From positions 1,116,001 through 1,180,000 of the forward strand of contig NZ_CDME01000008.1 of NCBI RefSeq assembly GCF_000826545.1: DNA of 64,000 nucleotides. Direction: 5' to 3'. The number at the start of each line of letters is the position of its first letter. The first letter of the stretch is position 1. The DNA is from Kibdelosporangium sp. MJ126-NF4 (GTDB lineage: Bacteria; Actinomycetota; Actinomycetes; Mycobacteriales; Pseudonocardiaceae). The position numbers and the translations under genes are program-made. This document shows positions 26,231 to 33,852 of the stretch, in pieces. Below the pieces are notes generated by a model. It was not told the DNA's origin and did not search any database. It worked only from the letters and a program-made list of their open reading frames with translations.

Positions 26231-27012
26231 AACCGAGAGGGACACCGCTGTCAGACCTGCCCGCGGCGCCGCCGCTGGTGGAGATCGCCGGTCGGCGGAG
26301 CAAAGCCGAACGGAAGCGCCGCAGGCGAGGCGCGGTGCGGCTGGCGAGTCTGCTCGCCGGTGTGCTGGTTCTGGCCGAGATCCTGCTGTTGCTGTTGTTG
26401 TGGCGGCAGACCAGGACGCATCCGCGTTACTGGGCTGCGCGTGCGGCCGAGGCCGCGGCGCCGAACGCGTTGCGCGTGGTGGCGTTCGGCGATTCGGCCG
26501 CGATGGGCATCGGCGCGTGGCGCCCGGAGGAGAGCCTGGTGGCCAGGGTCGGGGAGTACCTCGGCAAGCGCACGGGACGCCCGGTGCACCTGACGAACCT
26601 GTCGACGGGCGGTGGGACGGTCGGGACCGTGCTGGAGCAGTTGCCGCGTGCTGATCTCGGCAACGCCGACGTGGTGATCGTGGTGGCGGGGTCGTCGGAC
26701 ACCATCGCGAACGTGCCGCTCGACGAGTTCCGGGCGAACCTGCGCAAGCTCGTCGAGCACGTGCCTGCGGCCAAGCTGATCCTGTCCGACGTACCACTGC
26801 AACAGGGCCGCGATCCGTACCAGCGCGTACTGGCCGAGGTGGCGGATGCCGCGCACGTCGCCCACGCCGATTTCGCCGCGGCGTTCATGGCCGCGCGGCG
26901 GCTGGACGTGTTCGCCCCCGACCTCACGCACGTGAACTCGCTGGGCTACCAGATCTGGTTCATGGCTTTCCGGCCGCACCTGGACGCGATGCTGGACCGG
27001 TTTTCCCGGTGA
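26227..27012 (+). CDS. Membrane-anchored SGNH/GDSL hydrolase
   Basis: A 261-residue protein. A basic N-terminus (KAERKRRRRGAVR) and one hydrophobic span (LASLLAGVLVLAEILLLLLL) anchor it with the catalytic domain outside. Block I is VVAFGDSAAMGIG with the serine; block III is altered to AGSSD, where an Asn-Asp is more usual; block V is APDLTHVNSLGY with Asp and His. It is an esterase, lipase or acyl hydrolase of unknown substrate. ATGA coupling to the methyltransferase makes it part of the same transcript. Its 3' end overlaps the convergent PadR gene by 53 bases. Confidence 0.82.
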   Translation: MKPRGTPLSDLPAAPPLVEIAGRRSKAERKRRRRGAVRLASLLAGVLVLAEILLLLLLWRQTRTHPRYWAARAAEAAAPNALRVVAFGDSAAMGIGAWRPEESLVARVGEYLGKRTGRPVHLTNLSTGGGTVGTVLEQLPRADLGNADVVIVVAGSSDTIANVPLDEFRANLRKLVEHVPAAKLILSDVPLQQGRDPYQRVLAEVADAAHVAHADFAAAFMAARRLDVFAPDLTHVNSLGYQIWFMAFRPHLDAMLDRFSR

Positions 27013-27529
27013 CGACGTCCGGCAGGTTGGCGAACCAGTCGAGAACCGCGCGCTCGTAGCGGATTCCGAAGTCACGCGTCGCCATCGCGTATGGGTCACG
27101 CTGCTCGGGGGGAACCTCGTCGCGCAGCCGTTCGTACTCGGCCAGCCGGTCGGCATGCGCCTTCTGGTGCTCGGCGATGATCGCGGCGAGCCGGTCGCCC
27201 GGCACGTCCCGGCCGAACATCACGATCAGCAGCAACGGGAAGCGGATGTTCTCGTCGGCCAGTTCGCTGTCGCACCAGTCGGCGAAAGCCTGCCTGCCCG
27301 AGTCGGTGAGGCTGTACGGCCGGCGGGCGCGTGAGCCCTGTTCGCCCGCCTCGATCAGGTGGTCGGCGGCCATCGCGTTGAGTTCCCGGTAGACCTGGCT
27401 CTGGGTGAGCGACCAGAACGCGCCGATCCGTTGCTGCGCGGTGGTCACCAGGTCCCAGCCGGTCATCGGCCCCGCGTGCAGGAAACCGAGCAGCGATGCC
27501 CCTGTGGCGTTGATCTTGTACGCACCCAC
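26960..27529 (-). CDS. PadR-family transcriptional regulator
   Basis: A 189-residue PadR repressor: winged helix TGASLLGFLHAGPMTGWDLV, then QSQVYRELNAMAADHLIEA, wing RRPYSLTDSGRQAFADW, and a C-terminal dimerisation helix region (HQKAHADRLAEYERLRDE). I use the GTG at 27529 because AGGAG precedes it; the open frame continues upstream without similarity. It is divergent from the exporter operon, and a dense set of inverted repeats overlaps the promoter between them. The simplest reading is ligand-released repression of the exporter by the product. Confidence 0.88.
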   Translation of the reverse strand: MGAYKINATGASLLGFLHAGPMTGWDLVTTAQQRIGAFWSLTQSQVYRELNAMAADHLIEAGEQGSRARRPYSLTDSGRQAFADWCDSELADENIRFPLLLIVMFGRDVPGDRLAAIIAEHQKAHADRLAEYERLRDEVPPEQRDPYAMATRDFGIRYERAVLDWFANLPDVVTGKTGPASRPGAAGKP

Positions 27530-27595
27530 TCCATGCTCCTGATCTTCGGCTCCGGCCTGCCATTGTGGCAGGTCCGCCGTTCGAATGCGGAGACC

Positions 27596-27636
27596 TTGAC
27601 ATTCCACATTGCCATGTCTAACCTGTCAATGTGGAA
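27596..27636. promoter_or_regulatory. Divergent promoter with PadR-type operator
   Basis: Forward promoter: TTGACA (27596-27601), 17 bases, TAACCT (27619-27624). On the reverse strand another TTGACA (27624-27629 as TGTCAA) has a weak -10 (27601-27606) at 17 bases, pointing to padR. TTCCACATTG (27602-27611) and CAATGTGGAA (27627-27636) form a perfect 10-bp inverted repeat, and ACAT-TGCC-ATGT (27606-27617) resembles the ATGT/ACAT boxes of PadR operators. Binding here would block both promoters. Confidence 0.7.
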
Positions 27637-27680
27637 GGTGGCTCCCGGTGATGGACTGACTCCGGCAAGGGGTGGCAACC

Positions 27681-28448
27681 GTGCTTTTCATGCTTTCTTT
27701 CCACGGCGACGAACGACGCCGTTCCGCGCAGTCGGACGACGAGGAACAGCGACTGGCTGAGACGCATTTCGAGTACCGGTTCACGGTCCTCGAACGTCGA
27801 GCGAAAGTTGTTTTCGGTCGTGCGCTCGAGCCGTTGGCGATGACACGAACGGTGCTGCCGGGAAATCGGGTCGTCCAAGGACCGGCGACGCCCGAAACCC
27901 ATGCGCTCGCCGGGTACTACGTCATCGAATGCGAGGATCTCGACACTGCCGTGGACATCGCGAGGCAGTTCCCAGGACTGGACGACCACAGCGCCATCGA
28001 GGTGCGTCAGATCAGCCCGACCTGGGACAACCAGATACTGGACTCGTCGGCGTCCCGAGCGGCCATCTGGCGGCTCTACCAGGACGTATCGAGCTGGAAC
28101 AGGTGGAAGGCAGGCGTACGCGACGCCCGGCTGGACGGTCCGTTCACCGCGGGAGCGACCGGCGAACTCGTCGTCGACGGCCGACCGCCGATGCCGCTGC
28201 GCCTCGTCGAGGTGGTCGACGGGGAAAGCTATGTCTCACAGACAGTGCTCTCTGAAGGAATGGAACTGCGGATGGAGCACACGCTGACCTCGCTGCCCGG
28301 CGGCGGGACGCGAATAGTCCACCGCGCGACAGTTCCGATGGGGATTTTTGCCGTGTTCGGACTCGCGTTCGGACCACGTTTCAACACCGGTGTCCGCAAG
28401 AGCATGACCGCCTTGTCCGAACTGGCCGAGGCCGGGGGGAAACAATGA
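27681..28448 (+). CDS. YCII-like domain fused to SRPBCC domain
   Basis: A 255-residue two-domain protein. Residues about 1-115 resemble YCII/DGPF proteins (MLFMLSFHGDE, then TRTVLPGNRVVQGPATPETHALAGYYVIECEDLDTA-type sequence). Residues about 120-255 are an SRPBCC fold (IWRLYQDVSSWNRWKAG, SYVSQT, LPGGGTRIVHRATV) clearly paralogous to the domain at 12605. The GTG at 27681 has AAGGGG eight bases upstream. It is the first gene of the PadR-controlled operon and is coupled to the exporter gene. It may bind or modify the product before export. Confidence 0.75.
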   Translation: MLFMLSFHGDERRRSAQSDDEEQRLAETHFEYRFTVLERRAKVVFGRALEPLAMTRTVLPGNRVVQGPATPETHALAGYYVIECEDLDTAVDIARQFPGLDDHSAIEVRQISPTWDNQILDSSASRAAIWRLYQDVSSWNRWKAGVRDARLDGPFTAGATGELVVDGRPPMPLRLVEVVDGESYVSQTVLSEGMELRMEHTLTSLPGGGTRIVHRATVPMGIFAVFGLAFGPRFNTGVRKSMTALSELAEAGGKQ

Positions 28449-30553
28449 GCAGGAAATGGCTGTTGCCTGCGCTGTTGATCGTGGTGTGGCTGGGGCTCGG
28501 CGGCGGGCTCGGCCCGATCGGCGGGAAGATCAACGACGTCGCCGTGAGCGGCGCCGCGGCAGCGTTGCCGACGAACGCCGAGTCGTCCGAGGTCATCCGG
28601 ATCATCAACCGGATCGACGGCGAGACGTTGCCCGCCGTCGCCGTCTACGCCAGGCCAGGCGGGCTGACCGCAGCGGACCGCGCCGCCATCGCCGCCGACG
28701 TCGACTGGGTGCGCGGCCAGCTGGGCCCGGCCGTGCACGGCGGCCCGATCGGCCCGATCGGGGGGAAGATCAACGGCGCCGCCGAGCAGGTGATCGTGCC
28801 GTTCGCGGGCTCGGACATGTACAAGGTGACGCCCTTCGTCGACCAGCTGCGCGAACGCCTGAGCAGGCACACGGACCTGGCGGCGCACGTGACCGGCCCG
28901 GCGGGCATCCAGGCGGACGTCACCAACGCGCTCGGCGCGATCGACCTGATGCTGGTGATCGTCACGGCCGTGGTCATCCTGATCATCCTGCTGGTCGTCT
29001 ACCGCAGTCCGCTGCTGCCGCTGCTGGTCCTCGGGATCGCGGGCACGTCACTCGGCCTGATGCTGGGCATCCTCTACCTGCTGGTCGACGCGGGCGCGCT
29101 GACGATGAGTGCGGAGATCGCCGGAATCGTGAACGTCCTCGTGCTGGGCGCGGGCACGGACTACGCACTGCTGCTGATCGCCCGCTACCGGGAGGAGCTG
29201 CATCGCCACCAGGACAAGTACGAGGCGATGCGCCGTGCGCTGCGGGCCTCGATCGGTCCGATCCTGGCGAGTGCGAGCACCGTCGTGGTCGGCCTGCTCT
29301 GCCTGCTGGTCAGCGATCTCGGCCTGAACCGGGATCTCGGGCCTGCCGGTGCGATCGGTATCGCGTGCGCGTTCCTCGCCATGGTCACGTTCCTGCCTGC
29401 CGTGCTGGTTCTGCTGGGCCGAAACGCTTTCTGGCCGTTCAAGGCGCCCTACGGCGACGCGCCCGCCGCACACGGCAAGAGGTGGGCCGCGGTCGGCCGC
29501 ACGATCGAACGCCGACCGCGGATCATCTGGATCGGCACCGCGATCGTGTTGGCCGCGTTGTCACTGGGCGCGTTGCGACTGGACAGCAACGGACTGCCCG
29601 GCAGCGAACAGGTCATCGCGTCGGACGCCGACTCCAAGGTCGGCCAGCGGTTGCTCTCCGCGCACTACCCGCCCGGGATGGGCAATCCCGCCATCGTGAC
29701 CACCCGGGCGGACCGGATGCCCGCGGTGATCGAGGCGGCGTCGAAGGTGCCCGGTGTGGACAACGCGATGCCGAACGCCCTCGCCGGTGCGCAGCCGCGG
29801 GTGGTCGACGGCCTGGTCCAGGTGAACGTCACGCTCGACGACGTACCCGACAGCCCAGCCGCGCAGTCCACTGTCGAGCGACTCAGGACGGCCGTGCACG
29901 CCGTCCCCGGCGCGGACGCGAAAGTCGGTGGGTACACCGCTGTCCAGGTCGACTTCAACGACGGTGCGGCGCGCGACCGGATCGTCATCCCGATCCTGCT
30001 GTTCGTCGTGCTGCTGATGGTCGCGCTGCTGCTGCGAGCACTCCTCGCGCCGATCCTGCTGGTGGCCACCGTGGTGCTGTCGTTCGGAGCGGCCGTCGGA
30101 GTGTCCACATGGGTGCTGCGTGACCTGTTCGGCTTCCCCGGCACGAACTCCACCTATCTGCTGCACGTGTTCGTGTTCCTGGTCGCGCTCGGCGTCGACT
30201 ACAACATCTTCCTGATGACCAGGGTGCGTGAGGAGACCGAGCGGCACGGCACCCGCAGGGGCATGGTCGTCGGGCTGTTGGTGACCGGCGGTGTCATCAC
30301 GTCGGCGGGTGTCGTGCTCGCCGCCACCTTCTCCGTGCTGGCCGTCATCCCGCTCGTGCTGATGGTCGAACTGTCTTTCACCGTCGCGTTCGGCGTGCTG
30401 CTCGACACGTTCATCGTGCGGTCACTGCTGGTGCCCGCGCTCGTGTTGGACGTCGGCCGCGCTGTGTGGTGGCCGAGCAGTCTCGCGAAGGTCACCGATC
30501 CGAAACCGGGTGCAGAGCCGGTCGCGGAACCGAGGACGGAAGTCACCGCCTGA
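28445..30553 (+). CDS. MMPL/RND-family exporter
   Basis: A 702-residue inner-membrane transporter with two symmetrical halves. An N-terminal span is followed by a large outside loop, then clustered spans (LMLVIVTAVVILIILLVVY to FLAMVTFLPAVLVLLG). The second half runs from IWIGTAIVLAALSLGALRL to a final cluster with GVDYNIFLMTRVREE. GAGTDYALLLIARYREE and GVDYNIFLMTR carry the proton-relay aspartate-tyrosine pairs of MMPL proteins. The sequence GPIGGKIN occurs twice in the N-terminal half. It is the likely exporter of the cluster product, under PadR control. Confidence 0.9.
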   Translation: MSRKWLLPALLIVVWLGLGGGLGPIGGKINDVAVSGAAAALPTNAESSEVIRIINRIDGETLPAVAVYARPGGLTAADRAAIAADVDWVRGQLGPAVHGGPIGPIGGKINGAAEQVIVPFAGSDMYKVTPFVDQLRERLSRHTDLAAHVTGPAGIQADVTNALGAIDLMLVIVTAVVILIILLVVYRSPLLPLLVLGIAGTSLGLMLGILYLLVDAGALTMSAEIAGIVNVLVLGAGTDYALLLIARYREELHRHQDKYEAMRRALRASIGPILASASTVVVGLLCLLVSDLGLNRDLGPAGAIGIACAFLAMVTFLPAVLVLLGRNAFWPFKAPYGDAPAAHGKRWAAVGRTIERRPRIIWIGTAIVLAALSLGALRLDSNGLPGSEQVIASDADSKVGQRLLSAHYPPGMGNPAIVTTRADRMPAVIEAASKVPGVDNAMPNALAGAQPRVVDGLVQVNVTLDDVPDSPAAQSTVERLRTAVHAVPGADAKVGGYTAVQVDFNDGAARDRIVIPILLFVVLLMVALLLRALLAPILLVATVVLSFGAAVGVSTWVLRDLFGFPGTNSTYLLHVFVFLVALGVDYNIFLMTRVREETERHGTRRGMVVGLLVTGGVITSAGVVLAATFSVLAVIPLVLMVELSFTVAFGVLLDTFIVRSLLVPALVLDVGRAVWWPSSLAKVTDPKPGAEPVAEPRTEVTA

Positions 30554-30612
30554 CGTTCTCCGGCCGTGGATAGGTCCGTTTCTCCAGCAAAGAGATATTG
30601 GGGGTTCAACCC

Positions 30613-31044
30613 GTGCTGTCCGGATCCATGAAAACCATTCTGGTGGCCGCGGCCACGTTCGGCCTGCTGGTCACGGCCAACTCGGCGGCGAGTGCCGACG
30701 CGCCGACGCTCACCGTGACGCCGTCGACAGATCTCGTCGACGGGCAGTCGGTGGCCGCGGCGGTCAGTGGGTTCAAGGCCGGTGCCACCGTGTTCGTCTC
30801 GGAGTGTGCCGTCGTCGCGCCGAACACGATCGCCTGCGACGCGCCCAACGCCGTCCAGCTCACCACGGACGCGAGCGGCAACGGCTCCACGTCGGTCACC
30901 GCACACAAGTCCTTCACCGGGTACCTCGGTGACGGGACGCCGCACGGTCCTGTCGACTGTGCGACGGTCACAGGCGGCTGCCTGATCGCCGCGGGCGACA
31001 GCGACCACGTCGACGGAGCACTCGCGCCCATCACCTTCCAGTAA
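30613..31044 (+). CDS. Neocarzinostatin-family secreted apoprotein
   Basis: A 143-residue precursor. A signal peptide (MKTILVAAATFGLLVTANSA) ends near ASA-DAP. The mature part of about 112 residues follows the neocarzinostatin/macromomycin fold: APTLTVTPSTDLVDGQSV, SGFKAGATVFVSECAV, ASGNGSTSVTAHKSFTGYL and GPVDCATVTGGCLIAA. All four cysteines of the two family disulfides are present. Relatives bind enediyne chromophores, but no enediyne PKS genes are visible here. It may sequester the hydrophobic product of this cluster, or be unrelated to it. The GTG at 30613 has TTGGGGG upstream; an ATG at 30628 is a good alternative. Confidence 0.88.
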   Translation: MLSGSMKTILVAAATFGLLVTANSAASADAPTLTVTPSTDLVDGQSVAAAVSGFKAGATVFVSECAVVAPNTIACDAPNAVQLTTDASGNGSTSVTAHKSFTGYLGDGTPHGPVDCATVTGGCLIAAGDSDHVDGALAPITFQ

Positions 31045-31055
31045 GTCTCTCCAGG

Positions 31056-31087
31056 CGCGGCCGGGCGGATCCTTCCGCCCGGCCGCG
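31056..31087 (+). terminator. Hairpin terminator after the apoprotein gene
   Basis: GCGGCCGGGCGGA (31057-31069) and TCCGCCCGGCCGC (31074-31086) pair perfectly around a TCCT loop, with one more C-G pair outside. No U-run follows, as is common in actinomycetes. Confidence 0.75.
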
Positions 31088-31098
31088 TGCGCGACTGC

Positions 31099-31164
31099 GG
31101 TTGAACATGACCGTGGTTGAACACGGTTCGATCACGACGTGAATTACTCCGAACGTGGTTGAAC
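31099..31164 (+). repeat. Three GGTTGAAC direct repeats and a StrR-like palindrome
   Basis: GGTTGAAC occurs at 31099-31106, 31115-31122 and 31157-31164, upstream of the lipoprotein/sigma operon. Overlapping these, GTTCG (31126-31130) and CGAAC (31150-31154) are spaced by 19 bases, the same outer geometry as a StrR site. The region probably contains promoter or activator sites of the ECF sigma operon. Confidence 0.5.
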
Positions 31165-31238
31165 CGCTGTTGGGGTCCTCTCGTGTGTGTGGGTGAACAG
31201 GGTCACGCGACGGGCGGGGCCACACCAGGAGGTTAGTC

Positions 31239-31826
31239 ATGAAGGGCGCTCGTGTCGGCGTGCTGACTGCCATCGCCGGTCTGGGGCTGCTGGGCCTGAC
31301 CGCTTGCAGTGGCGATGATCCCGCACCGAGGGTACAGATTCCCCAGCCACCACAACAACAGGAACTTCCGGTTTCGGACGGCCCCCGGCCCAACCTGGTC
31401 GCGGCGGAGGTGTCCTCCCTCGGCAAGGTGGTGACCAACCAGGAGGGGATGACCCTCTACCGCTTCGACAAGGACACCGCTCAGCCGCCGGTCTCCAACT
31501 GCTACGACGTGTGTGCCAAGCAGTGGCCGCCGTTGTTGGCCCAGGGCAAGGAGATCACGTTCACCGGCGTGCCGAGGGACATGGTCGGCACGGTCAAGCG
31601 CAAGGACGGCACCCGGCAGGTCACCATCAACAAGTGGCCGGTCTATATGTACGCCAAGGATTCCGCGGCGGGCCAGGCGATGGGCCACGCTGTCGGCGGC
31701 ACCTGGTTCGCGATCACCCCCGATGGCAAGAAGTCGCAGGCGGCTGTCACGCAGGCGGGCAAACAGCAAGAGCAGCAGCCGAAACCGCAGCAGCCCCCGG
31801 CCGCTGACCCCGGCTCCGGCTACTGA
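31239..31826 (+). CDS. Secreted lipoprotein with COG4315-type repeats
   Basis: A 195-residue lipoprotein: signal sequence with lipobox GLTACS, then a proline/glutamine linker. Two copies of the 'secreted repeat' follow (VVTNQEGMTLYRFDKDT...NCYDVCAKQWPPLL and WPVYMYAKDSAAGQAMGHAVGGTWFAITPDG). The C-terminus is Q/P-rich and may span the wall. Function of this family is not known; links to redox or envelope stress have been suggested because of the conserved Cys pair and Trp. It precedes an ECF sigma gene by 24 bases and probably shares its transcript. Confidence 0.85.
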   Translation: MKGARVGVLTAIAGLGLLGLTACSGDDPAPRVQIPQPPQQQELPVSDGPRPNLVAAEVSSLGKVVTNQEGMTLYRFDKDTAQPPVSNCYDVCAKQWPPLLAQGKEITFTGVPRDMVGTVKRKDGTRQVTINKWPVYMYAKDSAAGQAMGHAVGGTWFAITPDGKKSQAAVTQAGKQQEQQPKPQQPPAADPGSGY

Positions 31827-31850
31827 CGCGCGAGCGGAGGGAATCACGTC

Positions 31851-32507
31851 GTGAGCGCCTCACTCGCCATCGCAGGAGGCCCGCGATCACCGGTGGTCCG
31901 TCCAAGTCCAGTAACCTCCGCAGCGACTCGATCCACAGCGGAGAGGAACCTGGTGACGACCCCAGGCTGGTGGCCGCGGCGATCGCGGCGCGTTCGTGGC
32001 GAAGACCTGGTCCGGTCCTTGTACAACGAGCACGGCGCGAGCCTGCTCGCGTACGCGACCCGGTTGACCAACGACCGGGCCGCGGCCGAAGACATCGTTC
32101 AGGAGACGTTGCTGCGCGCGTGGAAGCACTCGGACGCGCTGACCGCCGAGAAGGGGTCGGTCAGGGGCTGGCTGCTCACCGTGGCGCGAAACATCGTCAC
32201 AGACCGGGCACGGGCCCGCGCGGTCCGGCCACCCGAGGTGGCGGAGGTGACCGAGTCACCGTCGGTCGAACGGGACCACGCCGACCAGGTGGTGGACTCG
32301 ATGGCCATGCTCGGCGCGTTGGACAACTTGTCGCCCGAGCACCGCGAGGTGCTCGTGGAGATCTACTACAAAGGCCGAACGGTCACCGAAGCAGCACAGG
32401 TGCTGGGGATCGCGGCAGGTACCGTGAAATCACGTTCGTACTACGCATTGCGCGCCCTTCGGGCCGTGATGTCCGGCGGCAAGACAGGGACGGAGGTGCC
32501 CCGGTGA
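31851..32507 (+). CDS. ECF-family RNA polymerase sigma factor
   Basis: A 218-residue SigK-like group IV sigma factor. Region 2 is LVRSLYNEHGASLLAYATRLTNDRAAAEDIVQETLLRAWKHSD and region 4 is LSPEHREVLVEIYYKGRTVTEAAQVLGIAAGTVKSRSYYALRALR, both complete. The GTG at 31851 has GGAGGG upstream, but an internal GTG at 31953 with GAGAGG is also placed well and would remove 34 residues unlike the family. Its stop overlaps the start of the anti-sigma gene, so the pair is made together. Confidence 0.88.
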   Translation: MSASLAIAGGPRSPVVRPSPVTSAATRSTAERNLVTTPGWWPRRSRRVRGEDLVRSLYNEHGASLLAYATRLTNDRAAAEDIVQETLLRAWKHSDALTAEKGSVRGWLLTVARNIVTDRARARAVRPPEVAEVTESPSVERDHADQVVDSMAMLGALDNLSPEHREVLVEIYYKGRTVTEAAQVLGIAAGTVKSRSYYALRALRAVMSGGKTGTEVPR

Positions 32508-33196
32508 GCAACCCCCATGACCACTCCTCGCTCGGGGCGTACGCGCTCGGGGTACTGACACCGCGCGAAGCCACTGAGGTCGAGGCGCACCTCCGCACGT
32601 GCTCGGACGGCAGGCGTGAGGTGGCCGATCTGGTCGGCCTGCGTTCGGTGATGGACAGCGTTCCGCCGGAGGCCTTCATCGACGGTCCACCGCCGGGTGG
32701 TGATCTGCTCCTGCAGCGCACACTGCGCCGCGTTCGCACCGAGGAGGGCCAACAGCCCGCCGCGCGCCCCACGCTCGGGCGTCGCCTCGCCGCGGTCGCG
32801 GCGGCCATCGTGATCGTCGGCGGGGCGCTCGCGGGCGGCATCGCCATCGGGAGTGGCGGCGAAGGTGACGTGCCGCAGCAGGCGGTCGGCGTGCCGTTCG
32901 ACGCCACCGACCAGAAAACGGGCGCGCGGATGGACGTGAAGGTGGAGTCCCTGCAGGGCTGGGTGAAGCTGCACGCCAAGGTGGCGGGCATCAAGCAGGG
33001 GGAGAAGTGCCAGCTGATCGTCACCGCGAAGGACGGCTCGCAGAAGGTCGCAGGCAGCTGGCTGGTGACCGAGAAGGCCGAGGACGCGGGCACGGTGCTC
33101 GACGCCCCCGCGCTGGTGGACCCGAAGGAAGTGCAGTCGGTCGACGTGATCACGATGGACGGCCGCAGGCTGGTTTCCGTGCCGGTGAGCCTCTGA
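32504..33196 (+). CDS. Anti-sigma factor, membrane-anchored (RskA-like)
   Basis: A 230-residue anti-sigma factor. The N-terminal cytoplasmic domain HSSLGAYALGVLTPREATEVEAHLRTCSDGRREVADL matches the zinc anti-sigma fold; the second cysteine of HxxxCxxC is replaced by glycine, so zinc binding may be lost. A single membrane span (LAAVAAAIVIVGGALAGGIAIG) leads to an extracellular RskA domain (WVKLHAKVAGIKQGEKCQLIV). It should hold the sigma factor at the membrane until regulated proteolysis. GTGA overlap with the sigma gene. Confidence 0.85.
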   Translation: MSNPHDHSSLGAYALGVLTPREATEVEAHLRTCSDGRREVADLVGLRSVMDSVPPEAFIDGPPPGGDLLLQRTLRRVRTEEGQQPAARPTLGRRLAAVAAAIVIVGGALAGGIAIGSGGEGDVPQQAVGVPFDATDQKTGARMDVKVESLQGWVKLHAKVAGIKQGEKCQLIVTAKDGSQKVAGSWLVTEKAEDAGTVLDAPALVDPKEVQSVDVITMDGRRLVSVPVSL

Positions 33197-33210
33197 GTTG
33201 ACCGAGACCG

Positions 33211-33260
33211 GCCAGGCGCCGCGGAGCAGCGGCATCGGTTCGCTGCTCCGCGGCCCTGGC
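33211..33260 (+). terminator. Hairpin terminator after the anti-sigma gene
   Basis: GCCGCGGAGCAGCG (33218-33231) and CGCTGCTCCGCGGC (33241-33254) are a perfect 14-bp stem with a 9-base loop. GCCAGG and CCTGGC flanks extend the stem. Confidence 0.8.
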
Positions 33261-33298
33261 GTGCTCGTGTCGACCTGGACATACGGGTGGTTTCCGCC

Positions 33299-33736
33299 GT
33301 GAATCGGTACCGGTTTCGTAGCCTGTGGACGGTGCACGCCCCGGCGGGTGACGTGTTCGACGTGGTCACCGATCCGGGGACGTATCCGCTCTGGTGGCCC
33401 GACATCCACGGCGTCGGGCGGATCGACGACGACACCGCCGAGGTCGTCTGCCGGTCCGTGCTGCCGTACGCGCTGACGTTCCGGCTGCACAAGGCGGAGC
33501 AGGACGCGGGCCTCGGCCGGATGATGGTCGGGATGACCGGGGACCTGGAGGGGTTCTGCCGGTCCACTGTGGTTGCCGGGCGGCGCTCGGCGACGCTGGA
33601 GATCACCCAGGACGTCATCGTGAACAAGCCGTTGCTGCGGGCGCTGGCCCCGGTCGCGAGACCGGTGTTCCGCGCCAACCACGCCGCGATGATGTGGCGT
33701 GGTCAGCGCGGACTGCGGAATTTCCTCCGCCCGTAG
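33299..33736 (+). CDS. SRPBCC-family protein
   Basis: A 145-residue START-like protein (SLWTVHAPAGDVFDVVTDPGTYPLWWPDIHGV), typical of the polyketide cyclase/dehydrase-type lipid-binding fold. No catalytic residues can be assigned. A monocistronic gene between a strong terminator and the next operon. GTG at 33299 has GGGTGG upstream; GTG at 33287 is an alternative. It is less similar to the SRPBCC domains at 12605 and 27681 than these are to each other. Confidence 0.75.
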   Translation: MNRYRFRSLWTVHAPAGDVFDVVTDPGTYPLWWPDIHGVGRIDDDTAEVVCRSVLPYALTFRLHKAEQDAGLGRMMVGMTGDLEGFCRSTVVAGRRSATLEITQDVIVNKPLLRALAPVARPVFRANHAAMMWRGQRGLRNFLRP

Positions 33737-33852
33737 GCCCCGGAGCGGATCGGTCGGCTGACGGTCAACTCAACGATGACTAAGCGGTGGCTCATCGACG
33801 CTCCCTACGTTTCCCATCGACGTCTTTGGACGGCGATGGAGGGGAGTCCACG

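Noticed and set aside
8015..31044. Reading the cluster as an enediyne cluster because of the neocarzinostatin-like protein, hotdog thioesterase and exporter
   Set aside because: No iterative type I PKSE or enediyne accessory genes are present; the PKS genes are discrete type II/FAS-like.
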